Shown here: in pieces, positions 41,971 through 53,610 of the stretch
How positions within the stretch are numbered: the stretch's first letter is position 1
Layout of the letters: the number at the start of each line of letters is the position of its first letter
Assembly (NCBI GenBank): GCA_030512335.1
Contig: JAULSU010000001.1
Coordinates: 7,998,001 to 8,062,000, forward strand
DNA length: 64,000 nucleotides
DNA from: Immersiella caudata
Taxonomy: Eukaryota > Ascomycota > Sordariomycetes > Sordariales > Lasiosphaeriaceae
Direction: 5' to 3'
The notes under the pieces: model-generated
What the model was told of the DNA's origin: nothing
What the model saw: only the letters and a program-made list of their open reading frames with translations
Database searches by the model: none
Made by a program: the position numbers and the translations under genes

Positions 41971-44933
41971 GGCGTGATGGACACACATGTTCCTAGCGAT
42001 CACACTCACACGCTGTCACTTGAAGCGCAGGTTTGCGGCGAGGCGGAGAGGGATCATACCCATCAGCGGTGAGAAGTGCCGCGGGGAGGGGGAGGGTAAA
42101 TGCCGTCTGACATGCTGTGATGCTCGCGAGCGATCCTCTGCCATGTGTTTGTTCTCGGCCCAAGTGACGCGACCTCGAGGCGTGACCTGAAGGCGCTCCG
42201 CAAGGCGTTCCCCTCGACAATGCGTGCCCGGCTCCGGAGCGTAGCCGAAGGTGCGTCCGCCCAGTCCTCCGTCGTCATGTCGCACAAAGCAGGTAGCTGT
42301 CCTGGACGACGGAAGCAGCCTGCGTGACCAGTTGGCTGATACGAAAGCTCTAGGGCTCTATTACATGAGCTTTCGCGTTAAGGGCCGAGGGCTTACCTGG
42401 TAGGACAGATGAACTGCGGACCGACATCATCTATCTGTAGCTATTCCTGTCTTGCTCGTCTCCATATGTACGGGGAGACACCGGGGAATAATTCATGAAC
42501 CCTGGAGCTATAGTCCCGTGTCAGCCTCGAGGTTGATCCAAGGTTATTGGCTGCGCTTGGCTCACTCAGTACAGATGCCATCCTGCGATATAGAGGGCCT
42601 ACTCTATGTCAGTGGCTTGCGACCCCCCTCGCCTGCAGCCACAACCCATCTGTAGCTGTAGCAGTCGCAGAAAGGCAGATGTAACGGTAGATGCCACGGC
42701 AAGTTCGGCTTGGTGGGGTGTAGGGAATCGCAAGAAAAAAAAAAGGGGAGAGGAGGGGGGGGAGTGGCAAGGCAATGTTAGGTAATGAGGCCGGAAAAGG
42801 GGGAGGGTTGTGTTTATCCTTGCCACCTTCGTCGTGCCCAAAACGGACTGGGTTGGCGAGCAAGGCCTGGGGGCCGACCCGAGTCCCTGGCTGGAGCCCA
42901 CAATGTGGGGCATCCCTTCCCGGAAGCCGCTGGCAGTCTTGGGTAGCATCGAGGATGTGGCCGAAGGACCTTGCAAGCCACTGTCTACACAAGCTTTTTG
43001 CGAGCAGTAGCACTGTTCCTGGCCGGGAGCAGTTCGTCCGAAAAAGTCCGCGATATACCACGGATGAATCACCCAGTAGGCGCTACGTGGTATCGCCAGG
43101 GGGACGAGCTGTAGGACCAACCAGCGACGGCTGCTTGCGGCGAAGGATCATGCCTTGATTTCGCCCTCATTGCCAACCCTGATCTCCCTCTCTCGCATTC
43201 GATCAACAACCGCATCACCGAGGCTAAAAGCACAGCTCGAGCTCTTGGCGTTGTCGTCAAACTGTCCAACTCTTGCCGCACTGGCTGCCGTCCTGGGGGC
43301 GGTCGACAGTGGCCACGTCGGGCGTTTTTGCCTCCCCGCAAATGAGTATGCACACTGAAAGAGCCTCGCTCCTGGGACCAATCGTCGCGGGGGACAACAC
43401 CCTCCTCCTTTGCGCCGTCGAGGTGGGTGGTGGAGGGGCGGTGCTGGTGTTGTTGTGCAGCGGGAATCCCGGCCGGCTTTGGGCGCGGCACGGGTGAATC
43501 GGCAGTCCCTGAGTATGGGGATTTTGGGTACTGCGCGCTAGGGAAGGCCATCCGTCGCTACCTAGAGTCGAGCGCAACGATTCCCCTAAACGGAGCAAAT
43601 TAGCAACATTTTGCCGTCTTGGTGCTCGAAGGGAGCGCTCCAATCCAATCTCACCGCTCAGCTTTGCACCGTGTTGAGCTGTCGCGAATGGCGAGCGGTG
43701 GGCCGTAGATGACAGTGGAAGGGGGTAAATTATCCAGAACAAGTTCCTACAGTCCCGATATCCCGTCAGGTGACTGGTGGAGGAACCCCTGGGTCTTGCC
43801 ATGTGCCCTGGCATGCCATCCGTGCTGCTGCACCATGGATACGAAGGGGTGCGATGGAAACACGCCACCTGTCAGATACTGCAGCGCACTACGATCGCCT
43901 GGTAACCCGTCAATTAAGCTTAATTTACGCCGCAACTCCGCCACCAAAATAGTAGCACTGAGGAGGCCCTCATCCAGGGCAAGCCAGGGGCCGCCAGGAG
44001 CCGTCAGGAGCCGATTGATCCCCCAGGTTGCGGGGGAGGCGCGAACGGTCGTCGACTTGGGATCGCTGTCACCCAGTAACCAGCGCTCAGGGGCAATCCT
44101 CAACTCTGCAAACCCGGTCAAAGTTTCGATGCAGCGCCGATGTTGTTGAAACAAAGAGGGCGATCCGGTCGGCGATCTCTTTTTGCTGTCGGCCATGCGG
44201 CGTCGCCACTTCAGCTTTCTCGCCCCCCGGGACTGGATCTCGAACGGTCGCGACGGTGTCGCAACCGGCAGGGGGTTGCATCGCTAATAACGCACAATAT
44301 CAACAGGTACGGTCTCGATCCGATCTGCAAACAGTTAGACGTCAACGTCCCCAAACGGCGATTGGAAGAAGTGATTCTAAAAAAAGGCATGCGGGCTACT
44401 GACCCCGGAACAACATCATACTCGGAGCCTGCTAAGGGGTACTGCAAGAGGGGGGGAAAGATGGGCAAGCTGTGGTCAGGGCCTCGGCGCGGCGACTTGT
44501 CGGTGGCTCTTGGCCCTCTTGAGGCGAGCCCATAAGACTCGAACGTGCCGCCCCAATATGTGTTTCATTTATCCTCACTTCAACCGCAAATTTGCTGGCT
44601 GCGACCATGGAGGCTGAGAACGCAGACGACTCGTACGTCTCGACGGTTTTTTTTCGGCCTTTGCCGTGAGTAGACGTTAATGGCCGCCATCGATCGCCAA
44701 GGACACGCCTTCTTCCGTGCTGGACGAAGACGCGGTGAGCGGGTGTATCAGGGAGGGCTGGACGACTGCAGAGCAATCTAGACGCTCAGATTAACGACTC
44801 CAGACCAGAGGACGCCAAGAACCCGTCTCCTGTCTTGCAGTTTGCCTCCGCAGCCGAGAAATGTTCGCTTTCGTTCCCCGGAAACCGCAATTACGCGGAT
44901 GTTGATCGACAGCCAGAAGTGAGGCTCGATGAT

Positions 44934-44940
44934 TATAAAT
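44934..44940 (+). promoter_or_regulatory. TATA box of the DUF4360 gene
   Basis: TATAAAT lies 132 bp before ATG 45072 in a pyrimidine-rich leader containing (CAT)n and TC-rich runs. Confidence 0.4.
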
Positions 44941-45071
44941 ACCGACAACTCCTCGATGCCATCAGGTCTTTCCATCATCATCATCACCACAGCTCTCAAC
45001 ACTCATCCAGCTCCTCAGCCCCAGTCGATCTTCACCCCTCTTCATCAACCAGCCCGGTTCAAATAGTCAAA

Positions 45072-45804
45072 ATGCGTTCCGTCGCCGCTCTTCTTCTCCC
45101 CGCCCTCGCGGTCGCCAGCCCCATCCTCAACGGCCCCGGCTTTGGCGAGAATGCCATCTCTGGCGATGCCCCCAACCCCAAGGAGATCCAGTTCACCACT
45201 GCTCAGACCTCGGGCGCCGGCTGCCGCCAAGGTACCGTCACGACCACCTTCTCCCCGGATATGACTGTAAGTTGAGAATCCTTGGCCGGTCCCGGCAACC
45301 TGGCGCAGCCACTGATATCCGTCTCAGGTCGTCACCTTCGGCTTTGATGGCTTCCAGACCTACATCGGCCCTGGCTACACCCGCGCCGACAGCAACAAGA
45401 ACTGCCAGCTGCACTTGAACCTCAAGTACCCCGGTGGTTACCAGTTCGCCGTCTTCAGCAGCGTCTACCACGGCTGGGCACAGCTCGATGAGGGCGTCAG
45501 CGGCCAGTTCACCAGCACATACTTCTTCAGCCAAGACGCCTCGGCCACCACGACCACCACGACCTCGATCGTCGGCGGTGGTGTCTGGGCCCAGGGCAAC
45601 GTATACACCAAGGAGGACAAGGTCCCCACCTCCAGCTACATCTGGTCGCCCTGCGGTGGCACCGGAATCCTCAACATCAACAACCGCATCATCCTCAGCA
45701 CCACCGACAGGACTGGCAAGGCTTCCGGCGAGATCACCAACGACGACGCCACCATCAAGATCGAGCACCAGCTCAACCTCAACTGGCGCACGTGCAGGAA
45801 GTAA
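45072..45804 (+). CDS. Secreted DUF4360 protein
   Basis: Two exons, 45072-45266 and 45328-45804, with a 61-nt intron (GTAAGT...TCAG); 223 residues. The signal peptide is MRSVAALLLPALAVASP. The mature part has the DUF4360 layout: GAGCRQGTVTTTFSPDMT, VVTFGFDGFQTYIGPG, NKNCQLHLNLKYPGGYQFAV, then a Thr-rich strand (SATTTTTTSIVGGGVW), WSPCGGTGILNINNRI and the closing QLNLNWRTC. Four cysteines (CRQG, NCQL, SPCGG, WRTC) likely form two disulfides. The family is widespread and secreted in ascomycetes, and its function is unknown. The frame is open upstream to an ATG at 44835, but the signal peptide sits at 45072 and a TATA box lies between, so 45072 is preferred. Confidence 0.92.
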
Positions 45805-48800
45805 GCGGTTGGTTGAGACGAAGGAGCCGACGCCGCGGGGTACGAGCGGGTTGAATCGTGATGCTGCATTGGGCCGCCGCTTTAGGCGGTTGCTCTGTTG
45901 TGCTCTTCTTCCATGCAAGAAACGGAGCGCGCGGAGGGGTTGGGTGTGAGATCGAAAAGGGATGCCAGTCCGTGCCACGCGGTTCGATCCGGGCATGACT
46001 GGGCGGAACAATTGACCACCTGCATGGGTTCCTAAGGAGCCCCTTTCTATTTTTTCTTGTCCATTTTTCCCAGTCTTTTCTTAATAGCATAAGTCAATCA
46101 AGCCTTTGATAAACATTTGCCATTTCCGTCTGCCCGTGATTTGCTGGGAAGCCGAGGGGGGAATAGACCGTGAAATGACCCCGCGACTTGGCGGTGATGG
46201 CCTTTGCGCCCGGTTTTTGCGACGGTTCCGTGGTGCTGGTGTTTGCTTTCACCCGCATCCATGCGAGAGATCCACATCGAGCTGGAGCTTCCGGCTATGG
46301 GTGTGTAACGGTGAGGAATCGTGGTGCACCCTGCGCAAGGCAAAGGAGCCCCGCGGCGACCTCTTTCTGCCCTCCAGATCGACGAACGGGATCCCGCTGT
46401 AGCAGTGCCTTTCGGTCGATACCGAGCGCCCGTGACAGCACGCAGAGGTGATGGCATGAAGTTCGATGAAGCAAGGTGTCTGGTGGGTGCAATTCTGCCG
46501 GAGCGGCAAAAACGTCATATGCCCAAAAATAGCCGTGGGCGGAAACTTTCGCTCGGTAAGGGACCAGTGTCGCGGTGAGGAATCGATGCTGATTGACTTG
46601 GAGCTCGTAAATCGGGTGCTTTATCCGGGAAATTTATCGCCAACTTGCGCTGAGATGCATTGAGACTCGGCCGTCTGGGAGAGTCCACCTGTCGTACACC
46701 CATCGCGGCGAAGAGTTGGTGTAGCGCGCCGATGTCGTCAAAGACTCAGCAGCTACCGCGTCCTGATGTAACCCTGTCGCGTCATTCACGTGATGAGTTT
46801 TGGGGTCGGAATTTGGAAGGGTGGCACTGTGGACAGAGCCAAAGTGCTGGCGGAGACGCACCCTGGTTTGCATATGGTTCCCGTGCGACCGCAGGAGCAG
46901 GGGATGTGTTGTGTCGAGAACCTCTATCCCGGAAAGCGGCAGGCTCGTAATGGTCTTGAGAAACTTAAACCGGCGACGTTGATAGAGCGAGAAGCTCCAC
47001 CATCAATGTTTTTCGTAGACATTAGATCAAGCTTCGCTGTCAATCCTTGTGCTCCGCCTGTCAAAAGCACGCCTTCCCAATTCGTGGAGAAGCGCCGGCC
47101 AGATCGTGGGCCCCTATGGGCCCAACACCCCAGACAACCCTGAAAACAACCAAGGGTTCAAGGTTCGCTTCGTTTTCTCGCTCGCAATAAGTTTCTTTAC
47201 AACACACCCAGAAATTGATGGGATGTCTAGGATCACTTCAGTCAGCCTTACATGTTCTTGTCTTCAGGGGTGACTATCGGATTGCCAAACGACTGGGGAG
47301 AAATGAGCCCCAGGTAGTCCGCACCCTCGACAGACGGTCTCTTGTGTGACAGCTGAAGTTGATGGGCAACCCAAAGTCGACTTTAGCATTTCCATCTGGG
47401 TGACGTTGGACTTTTGGTCAGCCCCCCTCTTGCAGGGGAAATTCCCCCACCCTTCTTGACGTCGCAGTGAGGGTGATAGGTGCGTCCAGAAATCCTCTCA
47501 ACCATTCCGACACTTTTCGGACGAGACAGAAATCCAGAGTCGCAGGTCCTCGCTTTATCTTGCCTGAGGCGGCTCTTCACGCATATCAAAGTGCATCAGC
47601 TGGAGGCAACGCCAAGAAAGGGGGGAGGACTGCGAGTCCACACCATCACACCCAGCCTGCTACCGCTTCAGCTGCAACCTTGCGGCACATATTTTGGTCT
47701 CGCCCTTTGCGTTGCCTCAAGAGCGACGACGAATCTGCCTTTCAGTTGATCAGCGCCAGAGAAGGTATTGACTACCGTCATTCATGCGCTCTCTTGAGGC
47801 GGTAAGGGTAATGCTCCTTCAATTTTGGAGTGAGATTCTCGACGTGCCCGTCAGAGCCCGATTTGAGCAGGATGACACGGCGCGGTGTCTTCTTGGTGGG
47901 GCGTGTTGGGCATTCGTTGGCATTCATCAGGCATCACTCATCCAACAACGTACAGCTGATTGCCGGCCGCAAGGGAGAATTTCAGTTTCCAATCGTCGTC
48001 TCGCCGGCTTACGTGTTAAATTTCACTGTGACACTGGAGTTCTAGACACTCCTGCTCTCAACAGAAGAAAGCGATGTATCTCGTTCTTGGGCATCGATGA
48101 GACGGCTATCCAGTCTTAGTAGAAGTGGGTCAGTAACAAGTCCGTCAGCTGTAACAGAGTCCTAAGTTCGATATTTGGAAATTTGTAGACAGCTTTCAAT
48201 AAGTCTAAAGATTGCACATGCGAAGTTTGAAAAGATTTGAAGAAAGACTGGAAAATATATAGCTGTTTAAAGTAAGAAATAATACATAAAAGCGCAGGTG
48301 TGGTGTTGGTGCGACCACTGTACCTTCAGTGGGTGGCCCGCTGTAAAGCCCGCGGCAAAGGCCTGTGGGGGGTGGGCAGGGGCCAGGGCCCCACTTCTAC
48401 TAACACTGGATAGACGAAATCGGTATCGAGCCAGGACGCCGCCAGCGAGATGACCACCGACATCTCGAGATCGGGGTCCGAGCGTTCACAATGGTGTTGG
48501 TTGAACCATGCGTTTGATAATAGGTAGGCGTCTTTGGCCAAAAGCATTTGACGTTCTCAGGTCATACAACTGGTCGCGGCAATCCCCGAACTTCCCCCTC
48601 GCCGGTTTCAATTTGTGGGGACCATGGCCGCGTACGCCAATGACTGACGTGATCACAACGGACCATGCCCAACAGTTTGACAGGCCGGGATGGCCAAGAC
48701 TTTTGGAATTCAGGCCAACAGTTGGCACCAGCTGCGAGTTGGTTGTCAATCCTCTCGAGCCTGGCGCAAAGAGAGATCGAAGGCCCCCTGAAGCGCCAGG

Positions 48801-51557
48801 GCTGAGAACCTGGAAGGAGCGATTGCTGACCCTGGTCTCCTGATCAGATCCACCATCACGCTGCCGCCTCGGGCTCCTGCCTTCCTGGTCAAGGAAATTC
48901 TGGCAAAGAAATTTTACCTTGCCACCATTAGTTTGACGTTTTGCGATTCTCAACTGCCGGCATTGATCTTTTCGATTCTCTCCCTGCATTTGTTCTCCAG
49001 GACCACTTGGAATTGCAGCCCAAAGACACCACTGTCGCAAACGAGCACACCATCTCGACACTAGCCCGGCCGTCCGTGACGTCACACCAAACGAGACGCA
49101 ACGGTTGCGATTCCGTGCGGTTCAGCCTCGCTGCACGTTCAGTTGCGAGCTGGGCTCTGTTTGGCTCGCGATGTTCTGACATCTGAGACGCACTCATTTT
49201 CCCCCCACTCCAATGCGCGTCTCGGCGTTCTCCTTCTTTTCTTTTTCCTCGCACACCAACCTCGCGTGCGACCCCCGAGTTTCGTGGTTCGTCCAAGCGA
49301 ACAAAGCAATGGGGTTCAATCCGTCCTCCTGGGCACCCATCCCCTTATCGCTGCGCAAGCTGCGGGTATCCAACAAGCATTGCCAACCTGCGACCAGTTA
49401 GCGTCCGGCGCAGCGCCCTGGGCAGGCGACAGTCCACTGGGGACGTCCTGTCGGTCACCTGAAAATAAGGGTCAACCCGCTGTTCTGCAACCCTGCCGCA
49501 ACTTCAGGCGCTGAGGTTGATTACTCACATAGCCACAGGCTGCAGGGCAACCGGTTTGGGCGGCGCACATGAGGAGACAGCCTCCGCGAGACAGGGTGAT
49601 GTGTGTGATCGCGATCGGGCGAATCGATTCGCTTCTCTCCGCGAGCGGCTTGAATTGGCGTTTTGAGCACACCCACAGCTCCGTTTCGACCCTAGACCGC
49701 TTCTCCATGGGACCACTTGTCCATGAAGCCACAAGCACGTCTCGGACATTCTTGCCCAGACCTATCTGTTTTGTTCAATCCTGACGCGTTAATCATGAGA
49801 TCTAGCCTCTGCGCACCATGGGTCGCACAAAACATTGTTTTGCTCGCATGGCTTACGGGAACTCGATCCAGGGAAGCCAGACGTGAAGCTCGGGTGAGGT
49901 AGCCATGGTTGTAGTCGCTGTGGACTAAGAGGGCACGCAACCGGTCCCAACTGATATAACGGCTTGCTCGCCCTCGACGATCTCTGACAGTCGGTCTCCA
50001 GACCTCTCGCAAGTCACTAATCGCGATCTTGTGCGTCAAACCCTTGTCAACTAAGCCATACGTCTCTATCACCAACATCACTAACCCGCCGTTCACAGTC
50101 ATCATGTGCGACTTTACACAGGCCAGTGCCCCCCAACTGTGCCATAGTGGCCACGCCAGTCCTTCTCACATAATTCTTTAATGCAGAGAGAGTACCTATG
50201 CGGCCACTTTCGGTGGATTGCGAATAAGTGGTGTCCTGATTACACCAAAACCCACAAAAGATGCAAACCCAACGTCACGCACTTCGAATACAGGTATACT
50301 CCTCAACGGCTTTCTCAGCCACCGTTTGCCGCTCTGAACCAAGCTGACATGGATCCTCATCATTATACCTGACGACAGATGCGGTGAATGCAAAAGCAAG
50401 ATGGAACCGCGTGTTCCTTGGGAAAGCATGATCAAGCGGAGGGGCGTTGCTGTTTGAAGGTCCAAGGGCTAGGCGTCACGGTGGAATTCTCTGGTTTCTT
50501 CATTTTTGGCATCAAAATCATGACATGGCGTTTGCGACAGCTGCTAGGCTCGCATGGGGCGTTGGTTGGCATGGACACTGAGTTCGGAACGGCGTAACAG
50601 ATACCCCACACGGATGGCATGGTGTTCGAGGCGGCCTATGAGGGCTGCTCACGGTGTTTTGCGTATTTAGCTTGGATAAAGGGAACTCGTGGCTAGAATC
50701 GAGATCGGATTCGCACCTTTCACGCATCGCCTTGTGGCTTGCAACGGGGAAGTTTCCGGTTCGTGATGGCTGGGGTCAGGGCTTGGGATCCCTAGAAGCA
50801 GGTCGCGAGGAGCGGGGCTTGATGGGGTGCCGGTGGCGATGTATTATGAGGCTGCTGGGCACGACTGGCTGGGAGCGAAGAGGCAGGAAATGGGCAGGGG
50901 TGGAAGTGGGAGGGGTTGAGATGGAAAAAACGGAGGGCAGCATGCCCCCTGTCGGCTTTGGAGCGCCGTCGACACCACAGCCAACCAAGGGCTCGTGTCT
51001 TTTGATCGGTTTAGAGTACCCCATACATGCCCCCACCGTTCTGGCCTGACTGTCTTGGGGTGTGGTACCCGGCACGGTGGAGTGGTCCCCGAGTGGGCAA
51101 TCGCCCCGACTCACAGGCTCTCTCGCCTCCTGCATTTCGAGCCGCCGAGGCGCTTGCCGTTGCCGCGCCCTCCCCTCCCCTCCCCTCCCGTCCCACTTCG
51201 ATTTCCGCGGCTGCACAGCAGTGCATGAGTCACCCATGTGTTCATTTCTGAGTTGAGATGGGCTACTGCACAGTAGCTTGGTGGAGGTTTGCTTGCGTGT
51301 TCCGGGGCGGCCCCCCATTCCTCCCCGCAGCCTGTCTCCCACATCTCTTTGGCGACTTTCCGGCACGAGCTTCGGGACGGAGGGGTGGTAACATCTCGGA
51401 CCTTAACCCCCAGCGGCCTGCGATCCACCGGGAAGCATCCAACAACTCAGAACATCACTTTGTGCGTCCTTTGACTGACAGTCTGCGGCTCTCGCTACTT
51501 TTCCGGTTTTACACACATCGTCACTCATAACTCCTATCCTCGTCACCCCCAATTCAA
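45805..51557. other. Gene-poor stretch, 5.75 kb
   Basis: No gene is supported. Position 48125-48300 is an AT-rich islet in GC-rich surroundings. The frame 49692-50105 (minus, 137 codons) has some protein-like stretches (ETYGLVDKGLTHKIAISDLR) but no domain. The last 0.5 kb is the promoter of the GATA gene, with a C-run tract at 51168-51194. Confidence 0.45.
51168..51194 (-). promoter_or_regulatory. Potential G-quadruplex / i-motif tract upstream of the GATA gene
   Basis: Six C-runs of 3-4 bases are separated by single T or GT on the plus strand, so the minus strand has six G-runs with 1-2-base loops. This satisfies the usual G3+N1-7 quadruplex pattern. It lies about 360 bp before ATG 51558. 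Confidence 0.5.
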
Positions 51558-52888
51558 ATGTACAACAACTGCACGGTACCTCGTTGGGACGAGTCGGACG
51601 TTGGGCTGTGCAGCGCAGTCGAACTGCCCACTCAGCGTCAGCGGCTCCCTTCCTTCCACGAGTTCACGGAGAGTCTCACATCGGATGAGGAAGACAACTT
51701 GAGTATGCCGATCCGGCTACCTGCACCTCGGTTGCCGGCGAGTCCACCACCATCCTTGAATTCCTTCGCCTTGAGCCCGCAACTTGTACGCCCACAGATC
51801 GCATCGTTCGCAACACCCCATCTGGACACCAGTGCCGGATCAACGGTGGGAGCAGCACCTTCCGAAAGCCTGTACAGCAACCAACCGCTCTGTTCCCAGC
51901 GCCCTCACGACAGACATGAACCAGTTCCTCCAGATGACACTCCTTCGCATCTCTACGTCGACCCAAAACCTGTCGACGAGCGCCTGAACCTCCAGCACGA
52001 TGAAACACTCGTACCCCGTAGCTACATAGACGCAGTCAAAGGGGTCAGTATCCTACCACTCACTTACCCACCCAACATGCACCCAACTTACAGCCTGCCC
52101 CACAGATCGCCAGCGCGTCGTTCTTCCTCTACGACTTTAGCGAGCGCCTAAGCAAACAATGTCACATCGAGCCAGGCCCGCAGGAGAAGACAGTCGCGTG
52201 TCTCCCGTCCCCGTTTGCGATACACATGATGCTTGGGAATGTGACTGCTGTGCGGGGGAAGTTGAAGGAGATTAAGGATCTGGTGGAGTTTGCGGGGTGG
52301 AATACGGTGAAGGAGGCGAGGGCTTCTTGTGCTGCTGCGACGAGTGGAAGTGCTAAGTGTGGGAGTGGGGAGGATACGGGGGCGGGAGCAGAGGCGGTGG
52401 AAGCTGGGGGGGACGGTTGTGTCTCGGGGGCTGTGAAGTCGCCCGGTTCAGACTTGGGGTCTGGGTCGGGGAAGAAGAAGAAGAGAAAGGGTGGTTCGGT
52501 TCAGGGGGGGAGGATCAAGGTACATATTTTCAGTGCTCTCCTCACTGTTGGCTCTCCCTTCTTCTAGTTGACAACACGACAGCACTGCACCCCTGGAGAT
52601 GATGCTAACGTCCTGACATTGCAGAAGGGTCTTCCCGCCCGAAATCCCGCCGGCAAGTGCTATAACTGCGCGAGTATTGAGAGCACCGAGTGGCGGAGGG
52701 GCCCCGACGGGTTGAGGACCCTGTGCAACCCTTGTGGGATTCGGTATGCAAAGGCGCCGGCTCCTTCAGGTGCCCAACATATGTTTACAGTGTCGATTGA
52801 GACTGTGGCGGCTGCTGACCATGGCCTTCAAGTTGGGGGTTGGTCTCCTGTTGGGGCTGTAGGGGTTTCTGCAGGCACGTCGATCTAA
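51558..52888 (+). CDS. GATA-type zinc-finger protein (CX2CX18CX2C)
   Basis: Three exons: 51558-52043, 52106-52519 and 52625-52888; 387 residues. All junctions are in phase 0 and use GTCAGT, GTACAT and standard acceptors. The N-terminal 160 residues are Pro/Ser-rich and disordered. Exon 2 has ASASFFLYDFSERLSKQCHI and a helix LKEIKDLVEFAGW, then a Gly/Ala-rich part and a basic KKKKRKGG stretch, a likely nuclear signal. The single finger begins KCYNCASIESTEWRRGPDGL and ends LCNPCGIRYAK, with Cys at about 312, 315, 334 and 337. The 18-residue loop is the WC-2/plant type, not the 17-residue AreA type. It most likely binds GATA sites. No PAS domain is seen, so it is not a white-collar protein itself. 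It ends about 50 residues after the finger. Confidence 0.85.
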
Positions 52889-53397
52889 TCTGGGTTCTCA
52901 TTCAACGAGAACGCTTGGTGTGTGTTTCTTGGCTTGCACGATCCGCTCTTGGGGGTGTGGAGATGTGTAGTGTATTTATGGCTGTTGTTTCGCTGAGAGG
53001 GGAAACGAAAAAGCGTGCTTCATGGAATAGCTAGATAGGATGTTCGAGCAACTTGGCTTTGGAGCATGTCTGTCATGGATTCGTGGGAAGCATTTTCAGG
53101 GGCAGCTATTGTTCTTCAATATCGATCTGCAATGATATACACTCGTTTGCGCCAGGCTATTCCATTGGCATCTCCCACACGATCCCGTGTTACTGAAGAT
53201 GTTATACTCAGGTTCATTTTATCTTGCAACCATACACAGTCTCCCCATTGCCTGATTATCAACCCATCTTGGTCAAGACCTCATCCCTGACATTGTTGCG
53301 CACTCACTCATACACCCGTTCATCCGCCCGTTGCAATGTCCATCACATCCCTCTCTCCCGTTCCACCCACACTCCCACTCCCAATAGCACATCCAAA
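52889..53397. other. Convergent spacer
   Basis: This 509-bp stretch lies between the 3' ends of the GATA gene and the small secreted protein gene. No gene is seen. Confidence 0.5.
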
Positions 53398-53610
53398 TCA
53401 CAAATCTCGCATCCCATGGCAGCACCCAACATCATCAACGTTGTAAAACGTGCACTCCCGCCCAACGTAGAAACCGCCCCAACCTTCGCACATCTTTTGA
53501 GTGGCGCATCTTCCCGAGGGGATGCCGCGGCCGCAGGGGGCGGGGTAGGGATCCCAGGGGGCTGCAAAAGCGGTGGCCACGAGGGTGAGGATGATGGTGA
53601 TGGATTTCAT
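53398..53610 (-). CDS. Small cysteine-rich secreted protein
   Basis: A single exon of 70 codons, below the size most gene finders report. The signal peptide is MKSITIILTLVATAFAA with cleavage before PWDPYPAP. The mature part of about 53 residues has six Cys at 26, 35, 41, 53, 63 and 64 (C-x8-C-x5-C-x11-C-x9-CC), enough for three disulfides, with EGWGGFYVGRECTFYN between them. I do not recognise the family. Size, secretion and even Cys number fit an effector or antimicrobial-type protein. ATG 53610 was chosen because it opens the signal peptide; the frame is open to 53688. The gene converges on the GATA gene. Confidence 0.7.
   Translation of the reverse strand: MKSITIILTLVATAFAAPWDPYPAPCGRGIPSGRCATQKMCEGWGGFYVGRECTFYNVDDVGCCHGMRDL

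Larger units (their letters stand above)
41122..45071. other. Gene-poor stretch, 3.95 kb
   Basis: No convincing gene is seen. It contains the heptamer tandem repeat at 41923-41970 and a purine-rich tract at about 42733-42772. The right end is the promoter of the DUF4360 gene, with TATAAAT at 44934-44940. Frames of 100-200 codons on the minus strand around 42600-43900 overlap one another and lack protein character. Confidence 0.45.

Noticed and set aside
44835..45071. Upstream in-frame ATG for the DUF4360 gene
   Set aside because: It would bury the signal peptide inside the protein, and a TATA box lies between this ATG and 45072.
49692..50105. 137-codon frame on the minus strand
   Set aside because: Some stretches look protein-like, but there is no domain, no signal and no supporting context; not enough to annotate.
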